Shown: piece by piece, positions 56,315 through 64,000 of the stretch
How positions within the stretch are numbered: the stretch's first letter is position 1
How the letters are laid out: every line of letters begins with the position of its first letter
DNA from: Sphingobacteriales bacterium
GTDB taxonomy: Bacteria > Bacteroidota > Bacteroidia > Chitinophagales > UBA2359
NCBI GenBank assembly: GCA_016706405.1
Contig: JADJJT010000001.1
Coordinates: 1,367,501 to 1,431,500, forward strand
Length of the DNA: 64,000 bases
Direction of reading: 5' to 3'
Notes under the pieces: generated by a model
What the model was told of the DNA's origin: nothing
Database searches by the model: none
What the model saw: only the letters and a program-made list of their open reading frames with translations
Made by a program: the position numbers and the translations under genes

Positions 56315-58279
56315 TTAGTACCGCAATGCACTTATGGCAATTTTACTGCTATTGCCTTTATATTTGTTAAAATCAGCTACGGTTATACTCCCGTCCATGT
56401 TGGCATCGCATTGGTGGTAAACATTTATAAGGCTACTGCCTGCCTGGTAATCATTAAAGTCGGCAATAGTTATTTTGCCGTCGCCGTTAAAATCGCCCGA
56501 CATAAAACAAAATTTAGTGCCTACTTTTTTTAGCTGGCCTATTCCATTGGCTTGGGTAGCAGCAGTTGTAAAATCGAAGGGGGGGTTATTAGGAAGCAAA
56601 ATTGGCGTTTTGCTCATTGCTGCTAAATGGGCGCGTGGTTTTAGGGCTAAATAATAATTGCTGCCTGCATCGCGCACGTTAAACAGCACCCCATTATTGC
56701 CATTGGCATCGTGCAGGCTGCCATCTTTATACAATAGTGCTGCCTTTTGTGTTATTAAAATGCCTCCGGTTTCGGTGTCAGAGCTACGGCGCAATTCGGC
56801 AAGCACCCAATCGGTGGCATCGGGCAGGGCAGTAGTACGGCTTTCGTTGCCGTCATAATTCCAGGGGGTAGTATTAAACGGCTGCAACGAGGGCAATAAG
56901 TTTTTACTACTCAGCAAGGTCGTCATTTGGGTTCCGGTAAAGGGGCCTTCGGCAAAAAGTTTAGCTTGCGCTAATGCTCCGCAGGAATGGTTGTCGCTGT
57001 TGTCGTCTAAATTAATATCCTCGTCTCCGGTTTGGTAGGTTAAAAAGGTAAAAAATACCAACATCATTTCGTCTGTTGTGGCTTCGCCGGCGCTCACATC
57101 TTTTGGTGGACTGCTGGGGTTATGCGGATTATTTTCGGTATTATCGTAAACTGCTTCGGCATAAAGTATTGTTCCGGATGGAACTATCATGGGTTTTTTA
57201 AACGAATAGCCGCCTTGCCAATGAAAATCCCAGTGCGGAATATCAATAAATTTTAAGGTATCGTTGGTAGGTGTAACCGCATACGATTTTATACTGGTGC
57301 CTATTAAATGCATGTGAGGCGCAACATTTAAAATAGTAGCTTTTACGGGCACCATTTGCTCTTCGTAAAAGGTTTTAACTGTGTTTTTAGCAATAAACAG
57401 CGGCCCGTTTGTCATATTAGTAAAATGATTCAGGGCGGGCAAATTCATAGCATTGCGCATGCCTGCGGGATTGGTTAGTTTAAAATTTATAACTGTTTGA
57501 TCGGTTTCGCCCTGGCTGCCATCGGGGTAGTGTAATTGCAAAACAATATGGCTATTTGCCGGCAAAGACATGCCAATTCCGGATGGAAAAAAGTACGGCG
57601 ATGCACCCGGTGCCCAGCCAAATATAAAAGTAGCGTTATTACTACCCACCCCGCCAAAATTTTCGTATCCGGGGCCTGGGTCCGCGGCATCCAAGGCCGC
57701 ACAATCCCCAGATGTATCGTAAAAAACCAATACATGATGTACAATAGAGGAGTTTCCGGGCAAAACTTCAATGGCTGTAATGTATTTGTCTTGCAACAAA
57801 TTAGTCGGAATGTCGAAACAACGGTATATATCGCCTCCGGAGCCTGTTACGGTATAAGATGGCATCGAAACAGTTAAGTCGGGTGTACCTAACTGGCTAG
57901 TATTTGTGTAGGTTGGCGGCGTGGGTGCTTGTGCAGGGTCGCCTTCGGGGGTATCGTTATTTACCCAATCTCTTATCAGGGCAATTTCGTCATCGCAAAG
58001 TAAACGTTCATTGGCGTAGTGTTGGTAGTTGGGGTTAGGTGGCCAGGGCGGCATGTGTTTGTGCTCAATGGCGTCTAATATTTCGGCGCTAAAAGCGGCA
58101 GCATCTTCGTAGGCCACTAACGAAAAACCGGCAATACCCCCCTCATGATGGCATTTAGTACAGTTGGTATAAATAATATTGGCAATATCGCTGCTCCACG
58201 TTGGCGATTGAGCACGAATTACCGTTGTTTTACAAAGGCAAAATATAATGATTAGTAGTAGATTTTTTTGCATAGACAA
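56315..58279 (-). CDS. exported heme/copper-monooxygenase-like protein with C-terminal dockerin-type repeats
   Basis: This 654-residue protein has a signal peptide ending TVIRAQSP. A heme c site CTKCH (about 40-44) in a cytochrome-like domain (1-115) is followed by a copper type II, ascorbate-dependent monooxygenase-like region (about 130-420). The latter has VHHVLVFYD, LQLHYPDG and PHMHLIGTS, which would bind copper. The last 60 residues carry two EF-hand-like dockerin repeats (GDFNGDGKITIADFNDY, DANMDGSITVADFNKY). The mix of a heme domain, a copper oxygenase and a calcium-type repeat suggests an extracellular redox enzyme of unknown substrate. Confidence 0.8.
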   Translation of the reverse strand: MSMQKNLLLIIIFCLCKTTVIRAQSPTWSSDIANIIYTNCTKCHHEGGIAGFSLVAYEDAAAFSAEILDAIEHKHMPPWPPNPNYQHYANERLLCDDEIALIRDWVNNDTPEGDPAQAPTPPTYTNTSQLGTPDLTVSMPSYTVTGSGGDIYRCFDIPTNLLQDKYITAIEVLPGNSSIVHHVLVFYDTSGDCAALDAADPGPGYENFGGVGSNNATFIFGWAPGASPYFFPSGIGMSLPANSHIVLQLHYPDGSQGETDQTVINFKLTNPAGMRNAMNLPALNHFTNMTNGPLFIAKNTVKTFYEEQMVPVKATILNVAPHMHLIGTSIKSYAVTPTNDTLKFIDIPHWDFHWQGGYSFKKPMIVPSGTILYAEAVYDNTENNPHNPSSPPKDVSAGEATTDEMMLVFFTFLTYQTGDEDINLDDNSDNHSCGALAQAKLFAEGPFTGTQMTTLLSSKNLLPSLQPFNTTPWNYDGNESRTTALPDATDWVLAELRRSSDTETGGILITQKAALLYKDGSLHDANGNNGVLFNVRDAGSNYYLALKPRAHLAAMSKTPILLPNNPPFDFTTAATQANGIGQLKKVGTKFCFMSGDFNGDGKITIADFNDYQAGSSLINVYHQCDANMDGSITVADFNKYKGNSSKIAISALRY

Positions 58280-58408
58280 AGATGTAGCAGTTAAACAAAC
58301 CGAAAAAGAGAAAAGAAGAAAAGAAAAATGAAATGAGGATTTGATGCCTAAAATTATTATTTTTTTCTGTGTTGGCGTTATTGTTTTTTTCCGGATGATT
58401 TTAGAAAC

Positions 58409-59209
58409 TTATTTTTTTGTTTCTTTAACCACCGCAATCCGGGCTAATTCGCTAAAATCGGCAAGGCTTAGTTGCTCGGCGCGTTTTTGTAATATGGTGG
58501 GTGGCAGTACCGAATCATCAAAATTAAATTGATAGGCTTTTAAACAATTTGCCAACTGCTTGCGGCGGGTGGCAAAAGCTTGTTTTACTAATGCCCTAAA
58601 AATGGGTTCGGGGGTGCCGTTAAGGGCATCGGTAGCCCTGCGAGTAAGCCTAATTACCGCGCTTTGAACCTGCGGGGGCGGGTCGAAATTGCCGCGCTCG
58701 ACAGTAAACAAGTACGAAACCTCAAAAAATGCCTGTAACAATACACTTAATTGCCCATAAACCTTACTGCCCGGCTGCGCACAAACCCGCTGCGCCACCT
58801 CGCGCTGAAACATGCCTACCAACTGCCCAATTTGTTGCCTGTGTGTATAGGCCATAATTAGCAACTGAGACGAAATATTGTACGGAAAATTGCCTACCAA
58901 ACTAAATCCATCCGGAAAACGTTGCGGCAAACGCATTTGTAAAACATCGCCTAACAATATTTTTTCAGAGGGTAAAACTGTTTCCGGAAATTTAGCCCGC
59001 AACACTTGGGGCAAGCGGTCGTCTAACTCGCAAACCCATAAATCAATATCCGGAATTTGAAGTAAAAATTGCGTCAACATACCCTCGCCAGGGCCTACCT
59101 CAACAACCGTTGTGCAGTTTTGGTAAGGCACCTCCACATTATTAGCTACCCGTTGCGCTATGGCGTTGCTGCGCAAAAAATGTTGCCCCAGCGATTTAAT
59201 TTTTTTCAT
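58409..59209 (-). CDS. rsmA: 16S rRNA dimethyladenosine transferase
   Basis: This 266-residue KsgA/RsmA enzyme dimethylates two adjacent adenines at the end of 16S rRNA. Marks are KSLGQHFLRSNAIA, VVEVGPGEGMLTQFL (about 35-49), LLGDVLQMRLP and the catalytic VGNFPYNISSQLL (about 103-115), with a normal helical C-terminus (FATRRKQLANCL). It is divergent from the aminopeptidase gene, 127 bp between starts. Confidence 0.94.
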   Translation of the reverse strand: MKKIKSLGQHFLRSNAIAQRVANNVEVPYQNCTTVVEVGPGEGMLTQFLLQIPDIDLWVCELDDRLPQVLRAKFPETVLPSEKILLGDVLQMRLPQRFPDGFSLVGNFPYNISSQLLIMAYTHRQQIGQLVGMFQREVAQRVCAQPGSKVYGQLSVLLQAFFEVSYLFTVERGNFDPPPQVQSAVIRLTRRATDALNGTPEPIFRALVKQAFATRRKQLANCLKAYQFNFDDSVLPPTILQKRAEQLSLADFSELARIAVVKETKK

Positions 59210-59277
59210 ATTAACAAATAATTGTCTATCGTGGGTTAATTAACAATTTTTATAGCCTACATCCGGCTTAAAATTAG

Positions 59278-59285
59278 TAACTTTG
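59278..59285 (+). promoter_or_regulatory. Bacteroidetes -7 box (TAACTTTG)
   Basis: TAnnTTTG match 52 bases before the aminopeptidase ATG. It overlaps a TTG at 59283, which argues against that codon as start. Confidence 0.42.
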
Positions 59286-59336
59286 CGCCCCAAAATAAAA
59301 TTTTTTATTCAATTAAATTCTAATTTAGTTATCCCA

Positions 59337-60770
59337 ATGCGTATCGAATCCGTTGCAAAAATATCGAAAAATACGCCCATTGTGTATGTGGGTTTACCAA
59401 ATTCTAATTGGGCTAAAGTTTTTAATGATGCCCAGGTGGCGCAAATTGCCCAATTAAATGCCGCCAACTGCCACCAGGTAGTATTTAACGACGGCAGTAC
59501 AGTGGCCATCGCTGCCTGTGTAAAAACCGATGCTAATCCCGATATTCAAACCGAAAACTACCGTTTAGCCGGTGCCGAAATAACAAAAGAACTAAACCGA
59601 TTAAAAATAAACAAAGCAGGCATACATAACGTTGATGGCAACGAAACAGCAAGTTTAGCCGTAGCCGAAGGTGCTTTTTTGGCCGGATACCAGTTTACCC
59701 GCTATATTTCTGATAAAAAACGCTTCAACACGCTGCAAACCATTGAAGTGCCAACCAATATGGCCAGCGCTGCCGCCATTACCGAACTTAGCCACGTGCT
59801 TACTGCCGTTTGTAATGCCCGCGACTTAGTAAACGAGCCTGTAATTACCTTAACTGCCCCAAAACTTGCCGACGAAATTGCCCGCTTAGGCAAAGCCGCC
59901 GGTGTAAAAGTTACTATTTTTGACAAAGCGCGTATTACAAAAGAAAAAATGGGCGGCATATTGGCCGTAAACGCCGGCAGTATAGACGAGCCGCGCTTTA
60001 CTATTATGGAATACAAGCCTAAAAATGCCAAAAATAAACAACCTATTGTGCTTGTGGGCAAAGGCGTAGTGTACGACACCGGCGGTCTTAGTTTAAAACC
60101 ATCAGACGGGATGGAGTGGATGAAATGTGATATGGGCGGCGCTGCGGCTGTGGCTTGTGCCATTTGTGCTGCGGCACACAACCAGTTGCCTTTACATATT
60201 GTTGGCCTTATACCCTCGACCGATAACAGACCCGGCGGCAATGCCTATACTCCCGGCGATGTAATTACCCACTACGGCGGCACTACCTGCGAAGTGCTAA
60301 ATACCGATGCCGAAGGTCGCCTTATTTTGGCCGATGCCCTTGCTTACGCCAAACAATATAAACCCGAACTTGTAATTGATATTGCTACCCTTACCGGCGC
60401 GGCTGTTATTGCTGTTGGCCACCAAGGTATGCTGCTAATGGGCAACGATGCCGCCACAAACTACAAACAACAAATTACAGCCTGTAGCTACGAGGTATAT
60501 GAACGCTTGGCCGAACTACCGTTGTGGGGCGAATTTAAAGAACAACTAAAAAGCGATATTGCCGACCTTAAAAATATTGGTGGCCGCCCTGCTGGCTCAA
60601 TTACCGCCGCTAAATTTTTAGAGCATTTTACCGACTATCCATGGATGCACGTTGATATGGCCCCAACCGGATGGGCCGAAAAAGCACACGGATATTTTAC
60701 AGCGCACGGTACGGGCATGGGCGTTAGGTTGTTTTACCAATTTCTAAAACAACGGGCTAATAACTCCTAA
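59337..60770 (+). CDS. pepA: leucyl aminopeptidase (M17)
   Basis: This 477-residue enzyme releases N-terminal residues from peptides in the cytoplasm. ATG at 59337 is chosen; the region upstream to TTG 59283 overlaps the promoter box. The M17 domain has the metal and catalytic residues in VGKGVVYDTGGLSLKPSDGM, MKCDMGGAAAV and the signature NTDAEGRLILADAL (about 338-351). The N-terminal 150 residues are less conserved, as is usual. A three-tier terminator follows. Confidence 0.93.
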   Translation: MRIESVAKISKNTPIVYVGLPNSNWAKVFNDAQVAQIAQLNAANCHQVVFNDGSTVAIAACVKTDANPDIQTENYRLAGAEITKELNRLKINKAGIHNVDGNETASLAVAEGAFLAGYQFTRYISDKKRFNTLQTIEVPTNMASAAAITELSHVLTAVCNARDLVNEPVITLTAPKLADEIARLGKAAGVKVTIFDKARITKEKMGGILAVNAGSIDEPRFTIMEYKPKNAKNKQPIVLVGKGVVYDTGGLSLKPSDGMEWMKCDMGGAAAVACAICAAAHNQLPLHIVGLIPSTDNRPGGNAYTPGDVITHYGGTTCEVLNTDAEGRLILADALAYAKQYKPELVIDIATLTGAAVIAVGHQGMLLMGNDAATNYKQQITACSYEVYERLAELPLWGEFKEQLKSDIADLKNIGGRPAGSITAAKFLEHFTDYPWMHVDMAPTGWAEKAHGYFTAHGTGMGVRLFYQFLKQRANNS

Positions 60771-60850
60771 TTTTATTCTTTTTAAGATGAAGCAAAAGAT
60801 AAGATAGCATACAAACTAAACGCTATTCTTCCGGAGGAAAAAAAACAATC

Positions 60851-60912
60851 AACCAACCAATTATCGGAGGTTTTACACGTTTATTTACGTGCCGATACTT
60901 GGTTGGTTTTGT
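60851..60912 (+). terminator. three-tier intrinsic terminator of pepA
   Basis: AACCAACCAA (60851-60860) pairs with TTGGTTGGTT (60899-60908), TATCGG with CCGATA, and CACGT with ACGTG inside. A TTTTGTTTAT run begins in the last stem bases. Confidence 0.75.
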
Positions 60913-60964
60913 TTATATAAGATTTAATTTTAGAAACGCGGTTATAAAAAACTCCGGATTTTAT

Positions 60965-60972
60965 TACCTTTG
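60965..60972 (+). promoter_or_regulatory. Bacteroidetes -7 box (TACCTTTG)
   Basis: TAnnTTTG match, but 313 bases before the next gene, so the leader would be unusually long. Confidence 0.3.
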
Positions 60973-61285
60973 TTATAGGTTTTCTTTGAAGTTGTTTAAA
61001 AATTAGTTTATTGAAACAGTTTAGAACTATGTGCCATTGAAGCAATTGCAAAACTAAGTCCTCTATAAATCTGTTTTACATTTTTGTAGCCTGTTTTTAC
61101 CTCAATATTTTCTTAGTATCAAGTGTTTAAACTGTCACATCTTATTTATGCTTAAACAAATTCTATGTGTCCTATGTGGTTAATTATATGGGTTAATTCT
61201 TAAACAACTTCTTTAAAAAACTTTTAATCAAACTCAATTATTCAAACCTTAGTAAATTAAACTAAACAAACTAAAAACATAAGCA

Positions 61286-61870
61286 ATGAAAAAGGTATTT
61301 TTGGTTTTCGCCTTATTTTGTTTTGCCACCTTAGTTTTTACCACCTCTTGTTTGGCGCAAGCAAAGGGCAAAACGCGCCCCAAAGCTACGACCTCGGTTG
61401 GTAAAACGGCGGCAAAGTCGAATCAAAAGAACAGTTATGGCTATGGTGGTAATTATAACCGCCACAACATAGCCTTATTTGGCGGGGCCACCACCGGTCT
61501 TTACGATGGCGCGAGCACCTTGCCCACATTAGGATTTGAATACGAGTACCGTGTTAATAATTTATTAGGGGTGGGGCTGTTTACCCAGGCACTTTTAGGC
61601 GATGGTTATACCAATTTTGTACTTGGCGTGCCGGTTGTAGTACACCCAATTGCTGGTTTTAAAGGATTTGCTGCCCCCTTACTTGAGTTTGCAAAAGGCT
61701 ACGACTTTACAACCTTGAAAGAAAAATGGCAGAGCGAGTTTGGTTTTAGAATAGGTGCCGGCTACAATTTTAATTTTGACCGTTTTGTTGTTGCGCCAAG
61801 CCTTAGTTTTGACCGGGTAGCCAAGCACAACTCGTTAGTTTATGGCGTATCATTTGGTCTTGGATTTTAG
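61286..61870 (+). CDS. outer-membrane beta-barrel-like protein
   Basis: This 194-residue protein has a signal peptide ending TSCLAQAK, then a basic linker (KGKTRPKATTSVGKTAAKS) and barrel-like strands (HNIALFGGATTGLYDG, LGVGLFTQALLG, FGFRIGAGYNFNF, YGVSFGLGF at the end). No named family is clear. Confidence 0.68.
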   Translation: MKKVFLVFALFCFATLVFTTSCLAQAKGKTRPKATTSVGKTAAKSNQKNSYGYGGNYNRHNIALFGGATTGLYDGASTLPTLGFEYEYRVNNLLGVGLFTQALLGDGYTNFVLGVPVVVHPIAGFKGFAAPLLEFAKGYDFTTLKEKWQSEFGFRIGAGYNFNFDRFVVAPSLSFDRVAKHNSLVYGVSFGLGF

Positions 61871-62072
61871 TAACGATAAAAAGCGATGATTAACCGGCCA
61901 TTTACTTAACTGTCAATTTATTTTAAGAAAGTTGTTAGGAGGTTGCTATCGCCAAAGTACTGAGCCAGCAAGCACTATGTTACACAGCAAAACAAATTAA
62001 TTTAATCCGGAAAGACCAAATTTAGACTAAATAAAATATTTTTAACGAACAATATTAAACATTATCCAAACT

Positions 62073-62459
62073 GTGCAAAATTATCGCTCGTTGTTTATCT
62101 TAATTGCCGTTTTAGGGGTTAGTATTTTAGTGGCTTCGGTATTAGGCATTTTAAAAGCCGATTATGTTAATTTTACTTGGTTGTCGTATTTATTTTTGTC
62201 GTTAATTAGTTTGTTCGTGGTGTCGTTGGGGGGTATGGCGCGCAAGGCAAGCCCTAATAAAAGCGTTAGTATAATAATGGGTGCTATGGGACTAAAATTT
62301 TTGTTTAGTTTGTTTGTGATTGTGCTTTATGTGTGGGTTTCCAAGCCCCAGAGTGCGGCTTTTGTGCTTCCTTTTTTTGTTTTGTATGCCATATTTGCCG
62401 TTTTTGAAACAAAAGCGCTAATTAAAAATACAGATACCCGCCAAGAAACAGATGATTGA
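62073..62459 (+). CDS. four-helix membrane protein
   Basis: This 128-residue protein starts with GTG at 62073, the only start that keeps the first helix. It has four hydrophobic helices (about 8-27, 37-55, 67-88, 93-112) and a charged tail. Size and topology recall AtpI-like proteins, but no ATP synthase genes are nearby and the match is weak. Confidence 0.5.
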   Translation: MQNYRSLFILIAVLGVSILVASVLGILKADYVNFTWLSYLFLSLISLFVVSLGGMARKASPNKSVSIIMGAMGLKFLFSLFVIVLYVWVSKPQSAAFVLPFFVLYAIFAVFETKALIKNTDTRQETDD

Positions 62460-62514
62460 GGGCAAATATATAAACCATTAATTAATTAGTTAATGACAAC
62501 ATTTTGGCTTATTT

Positions 62515-63081
62515 ATGTCTCCTGAAAATTTAGCCTCAAAATTAGCCGCCTACATGCCCCAGGCTGCAAGCCCAATTATTGCAAACTGGTTAATTAAATA
62601 CAATATTAAACTTATAATTACTAATGCCCGCATAAGTAAACTTGGCGATTTTAGAGTAGAAACCAGATTTCAGCACACGTATTTATCAATTAGCGTAAAT
62701 GGCAACCTCAACCAATATTCATTTTTACAAACCTTGTTGCATGAGTTTGCCCACTTTTTTACCTGGCAAAAATACAGCCATAACGTAAAACCGCACGGCC
62801 CCGAGTGGAAACAAATTTATATTGATACGATTACCCCTTTTTTAACCAACGATTTTTTTCCGGATGACCTTATTGCCGCCATCCGCTCAAACAATATAAA
62901 CCCAAAGGCAAGTAGCTGCTCAAACCCACAGCTAATACAGGCACTAAGGCGTTATGACGCGCATAACACACCTGAATTATCATCAACCGAAAACGGTGTT
63001 AATTATACTACACTCGATTTACTTCCGGAAGGAGCTAAATTTATACTCAAACAATCGGGGTTAAATTTAGAGCCTGTCTAA
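62515..63081 (+). CDS. SprT-like zinc metalloprotein, C-terminus cut by an IS element
   Basis: This gene encodes 188 residues with the SprT-like motif LLHEFAHFF (HEFAH, about 82-86) and a third likely ligand in VKPHGPEWKQIY. It ends with LPEGAKFILKQSGLNLEPV. The codons for the last three residues (Glu, Pro, Val) and the stop lie inside the IS element that begins at 63070. The native protein should continue with the basic C-terminal strand normal in this family. The function may be protease-like, on DNA-bound proteins, but here it could be impaired. Confidence 0.72.
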   Translation: MSPENLASKLAAYMPQAASPIIANWLIKYNIKLIITNARISKLGDFRVETRFQHTYLSISVNGNLNQYSFLQTLLHEFAHFFTWQKYSHNVKPHGPEWKQIYIDTITPFLTNDFFPDDLIAAIRSNNINPKASSCSNPQLIQALRRYDAHNTPELSSTENGVNYTTLDLLPEGAKFILKQSGLNLEPV

Positions 63082-63082
63082 A
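63070..63082 (+). repeat. left terminal inverted repeat of the IS
   Basis: Matches the right end in 12 of 13 positions; the target repeat TTA lies directly outside it. Confidence 0.85.
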
Positions 63083-63084
63083 TT

Positions 63085-63851
63085 TTATTTTCTAATTCTA
63101 TTAAGCATCAATTTTATCATGGCAAGTTGGATCATTGTCTGGCTCGTTTCGGTTTGGAACTCAAAGTCTTTACTCAATCTTCGATAGCTTTCGAGCCATG
63201 CAAAAGTTCTTTCAACAATCCATCTTTTTGGCAATACTTCGAATTTCGAGGCTGTATTCGATCTACTTACAACCTCAACCACCCACCCAAACGTTTTGCG
63301 GGTATTTTCAATTAACTCGCCTCTATACCCGCCATCAGCTACTATCTTTACCAATCTGCAAAACCTGCCTCTGAGGTCAGCTATAACCATTGGGGCTGAT
63401 TTACTGTCATGCTCATTTGCCGCATGAACCACAACCGCTAAAAGTAGTCCCATTGTATCTACAATAATATGCCGCTTTCTGCCTTTAACTTTTTACCCCC
63501 GTCAATCCCTCTGCACAAGCCTCCGACGCTTGTTGTCTTTACGCTCTGGCTATCAATTATACCAACACTTGGCGATGAAGCCCTGCCTGCTTGCTTTCGA
63601 GTCTTATCCCTGAGTATTTCATGGATGAGTTCTATCGTCCCATCCTTCTTCCACTTGGTAAAATAGTAGTAAACAAGCTTCCATGACGGAAAATGGAACG
63701 GCAGCATGCGCCATTGACAGCCAGTTTTAAGCAAATAGAACAGCGCATTAAAAATTTCTCTTAAACTGTGTTTTCGTTTCCGTTTGTCGTCTAAAATGCC
63801 TAATATTGCACTCCATTGACTATCGGTGAGACTGCTTGGGTAGGTTTTCAT
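63085..63851 (-). CDS. IS5-family transposase, two reading frames joined by a -1 shift
   Basis: The N-terminal frame (63851 to 63459) begins MKTYPSSLTDSQWSAIL and holds the DDE Asp in IIDSQSVKTT. The second frame continues with VKGRKRHIIVDT, the second Asp in VADGGYRGEL and the Glu in IVERTFAWLESYRRL. A -1 shift at TAAAAAG (63495 to 63489) joins them into one protein of 255 residues, normal for the family. The slip site suggests programmed frameshifting, as in related IS elements, but a simple disabling mutation cannot be excluded. Confidence 0.83.
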
Positions 63852-63984
63852 TTTACTTTATGTGTTTGATTTTCATAAAGCTATGAATTATTATTTAAAC
63901 GTCAAACTGATAGTCTTTTATTCACATCTCTTTTAATAACTTTTTTCCTATCAATTTTTAGGACTGGCATGCCAATTTTTAATT

Positions 63985-63997
63985 TTTAGACAGTCTC
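63985..63997 (-). repeat. right terminal inverted repeat of the IS
   Basis: Mirror of the left end; TTA at 63998-64000 completes the target duplication at the edge of the window. Confidence 0.85.
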
Positions 63998-64000
63998 TTA

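Larger units (their letters stand above)
60771..61285. other. intergenic region: terminator and long leader
   Basis: Holds the terminator at 60851-60912, TCCGGA near 60831 and 60953, and a -7 box at 60965-60972. About 310 bases remain as an AT-rich leader to the gene at 61286, in which no gene or known riboswitch was recognised. Confidence 0.45.
63070..63997 (-). mobile_element. IS5-family insertion sequence, 928 bp, complete
   Basis: The ends are GAGCCTGTCTAAA (63070-63082) and, on the other strand, GAGACTGTCTAAA (63985-63997), 12 of 13 bases alike. The element is flanked by direct TTA repeats at 63067-63069 and 63998-64000, the 3-bp target duplication normal in many IS5 groups. It carries one transposase gene in two frames and no TCCGGA word. 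Confidence 0.88.

Noticed and set aside
59702..60241. 179-codon frame antisense to pepA
   Set aside because: It lies wholly inside a well-supported M17 gene and shows no motif.
1..64000. tRNA, rRNA, riboswitch and origin signals
   Set aside because: Reading the intergenic spaces showed no cloverleaf, rRNA-like, known aptamer or DnaA-box cluster; a covariance-model search would be needed to be certain.

Overview
The window looks like a chromosomal segment of a gliding or T9SS-bearing member of the Bacteroidota, AT-rich at roughly 40% GC by eye. The support is a CHU_C-type gliding/T9SS protein (18538-20994), a T9SS type A sorting tail (end of 39242-42001), DUF4294, PepSY-like and PorT-like proteins, Hint and right-handed beta-helix surface proteins, and many TAnnTTTG boxes of the Bacteroidetes -7 type ahead of genes. 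I cannot name the genus. No rRNA, tRNA, CRISPR array or phage was seen.

Layout. 1-3600: tail of an alpha/beta hydrolase, an M28 peptidase, a YdjM-like membrane hydrolase and a nuclease lipoprotein. 3626-9787: two small membrane proteins, a two-component system followed by two PepSY-like exported proteins, a methyltransferase and a propeller lipoprotein. 9858-17417: DUF4294 protein, PAP2 phosphatase, diheme lipoprotein, then a minus-strand run SDR-dnaX-spsF-like-neuB-like. 17681-24513: a beta-barrel protein, the gliding protein, a dynamin-like GTPase and murF. 24727-27142: an ECF sigma factor and a possible envelope-spanning partner. 27404-31289: TPR, OmpA-like, rhomboid, RidA, a two-helix channel-like protein and a CMD protein. 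31521-36334: yceD-rpmF-fabH-efp on the minus strand, divergent from scpA and surE. 36532-42001: an outer-membrane barrel and a large repeat protein with several frame breaks. 42283-50190: cytochrome c, Hint protein, beta-helix protein, an incomplete TetR-TolC-HlyD efflux set and a lipoprotein. 50524-60770: hydrolase, rlmD, a CopB-type ATPase, CPBP protease, a heme/copper/dockerin protein, rsmA and leucyl aminopeptidase. 61286-64000: a small barrel protein, a membrane protein, and a SprT-like gene cut by a complete 928-bp IS5-family element that ends 3 bp before the window does.

What stands out most is not a gene. The palindrome TCCGGA occurs about 100 times by hand count, against roughly 10 expected from base composition, and about 40 copies lie in the small non-coding fraction. 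Some pairs form perfect inverted repeats that make intrinsic-terminator hairpins (24564-24617, 31341-31397). The arrangement resembles DNA uptake sequences or HIP1-type iterated palindromes and deserves a genome-wide test. Other points of interest are the mosaic, frame-broken repeat gene, a likely deletion junction near 46426-46523, the Hint protein with a lectin-like front half, and the IS insertion into the SprT-like gene.
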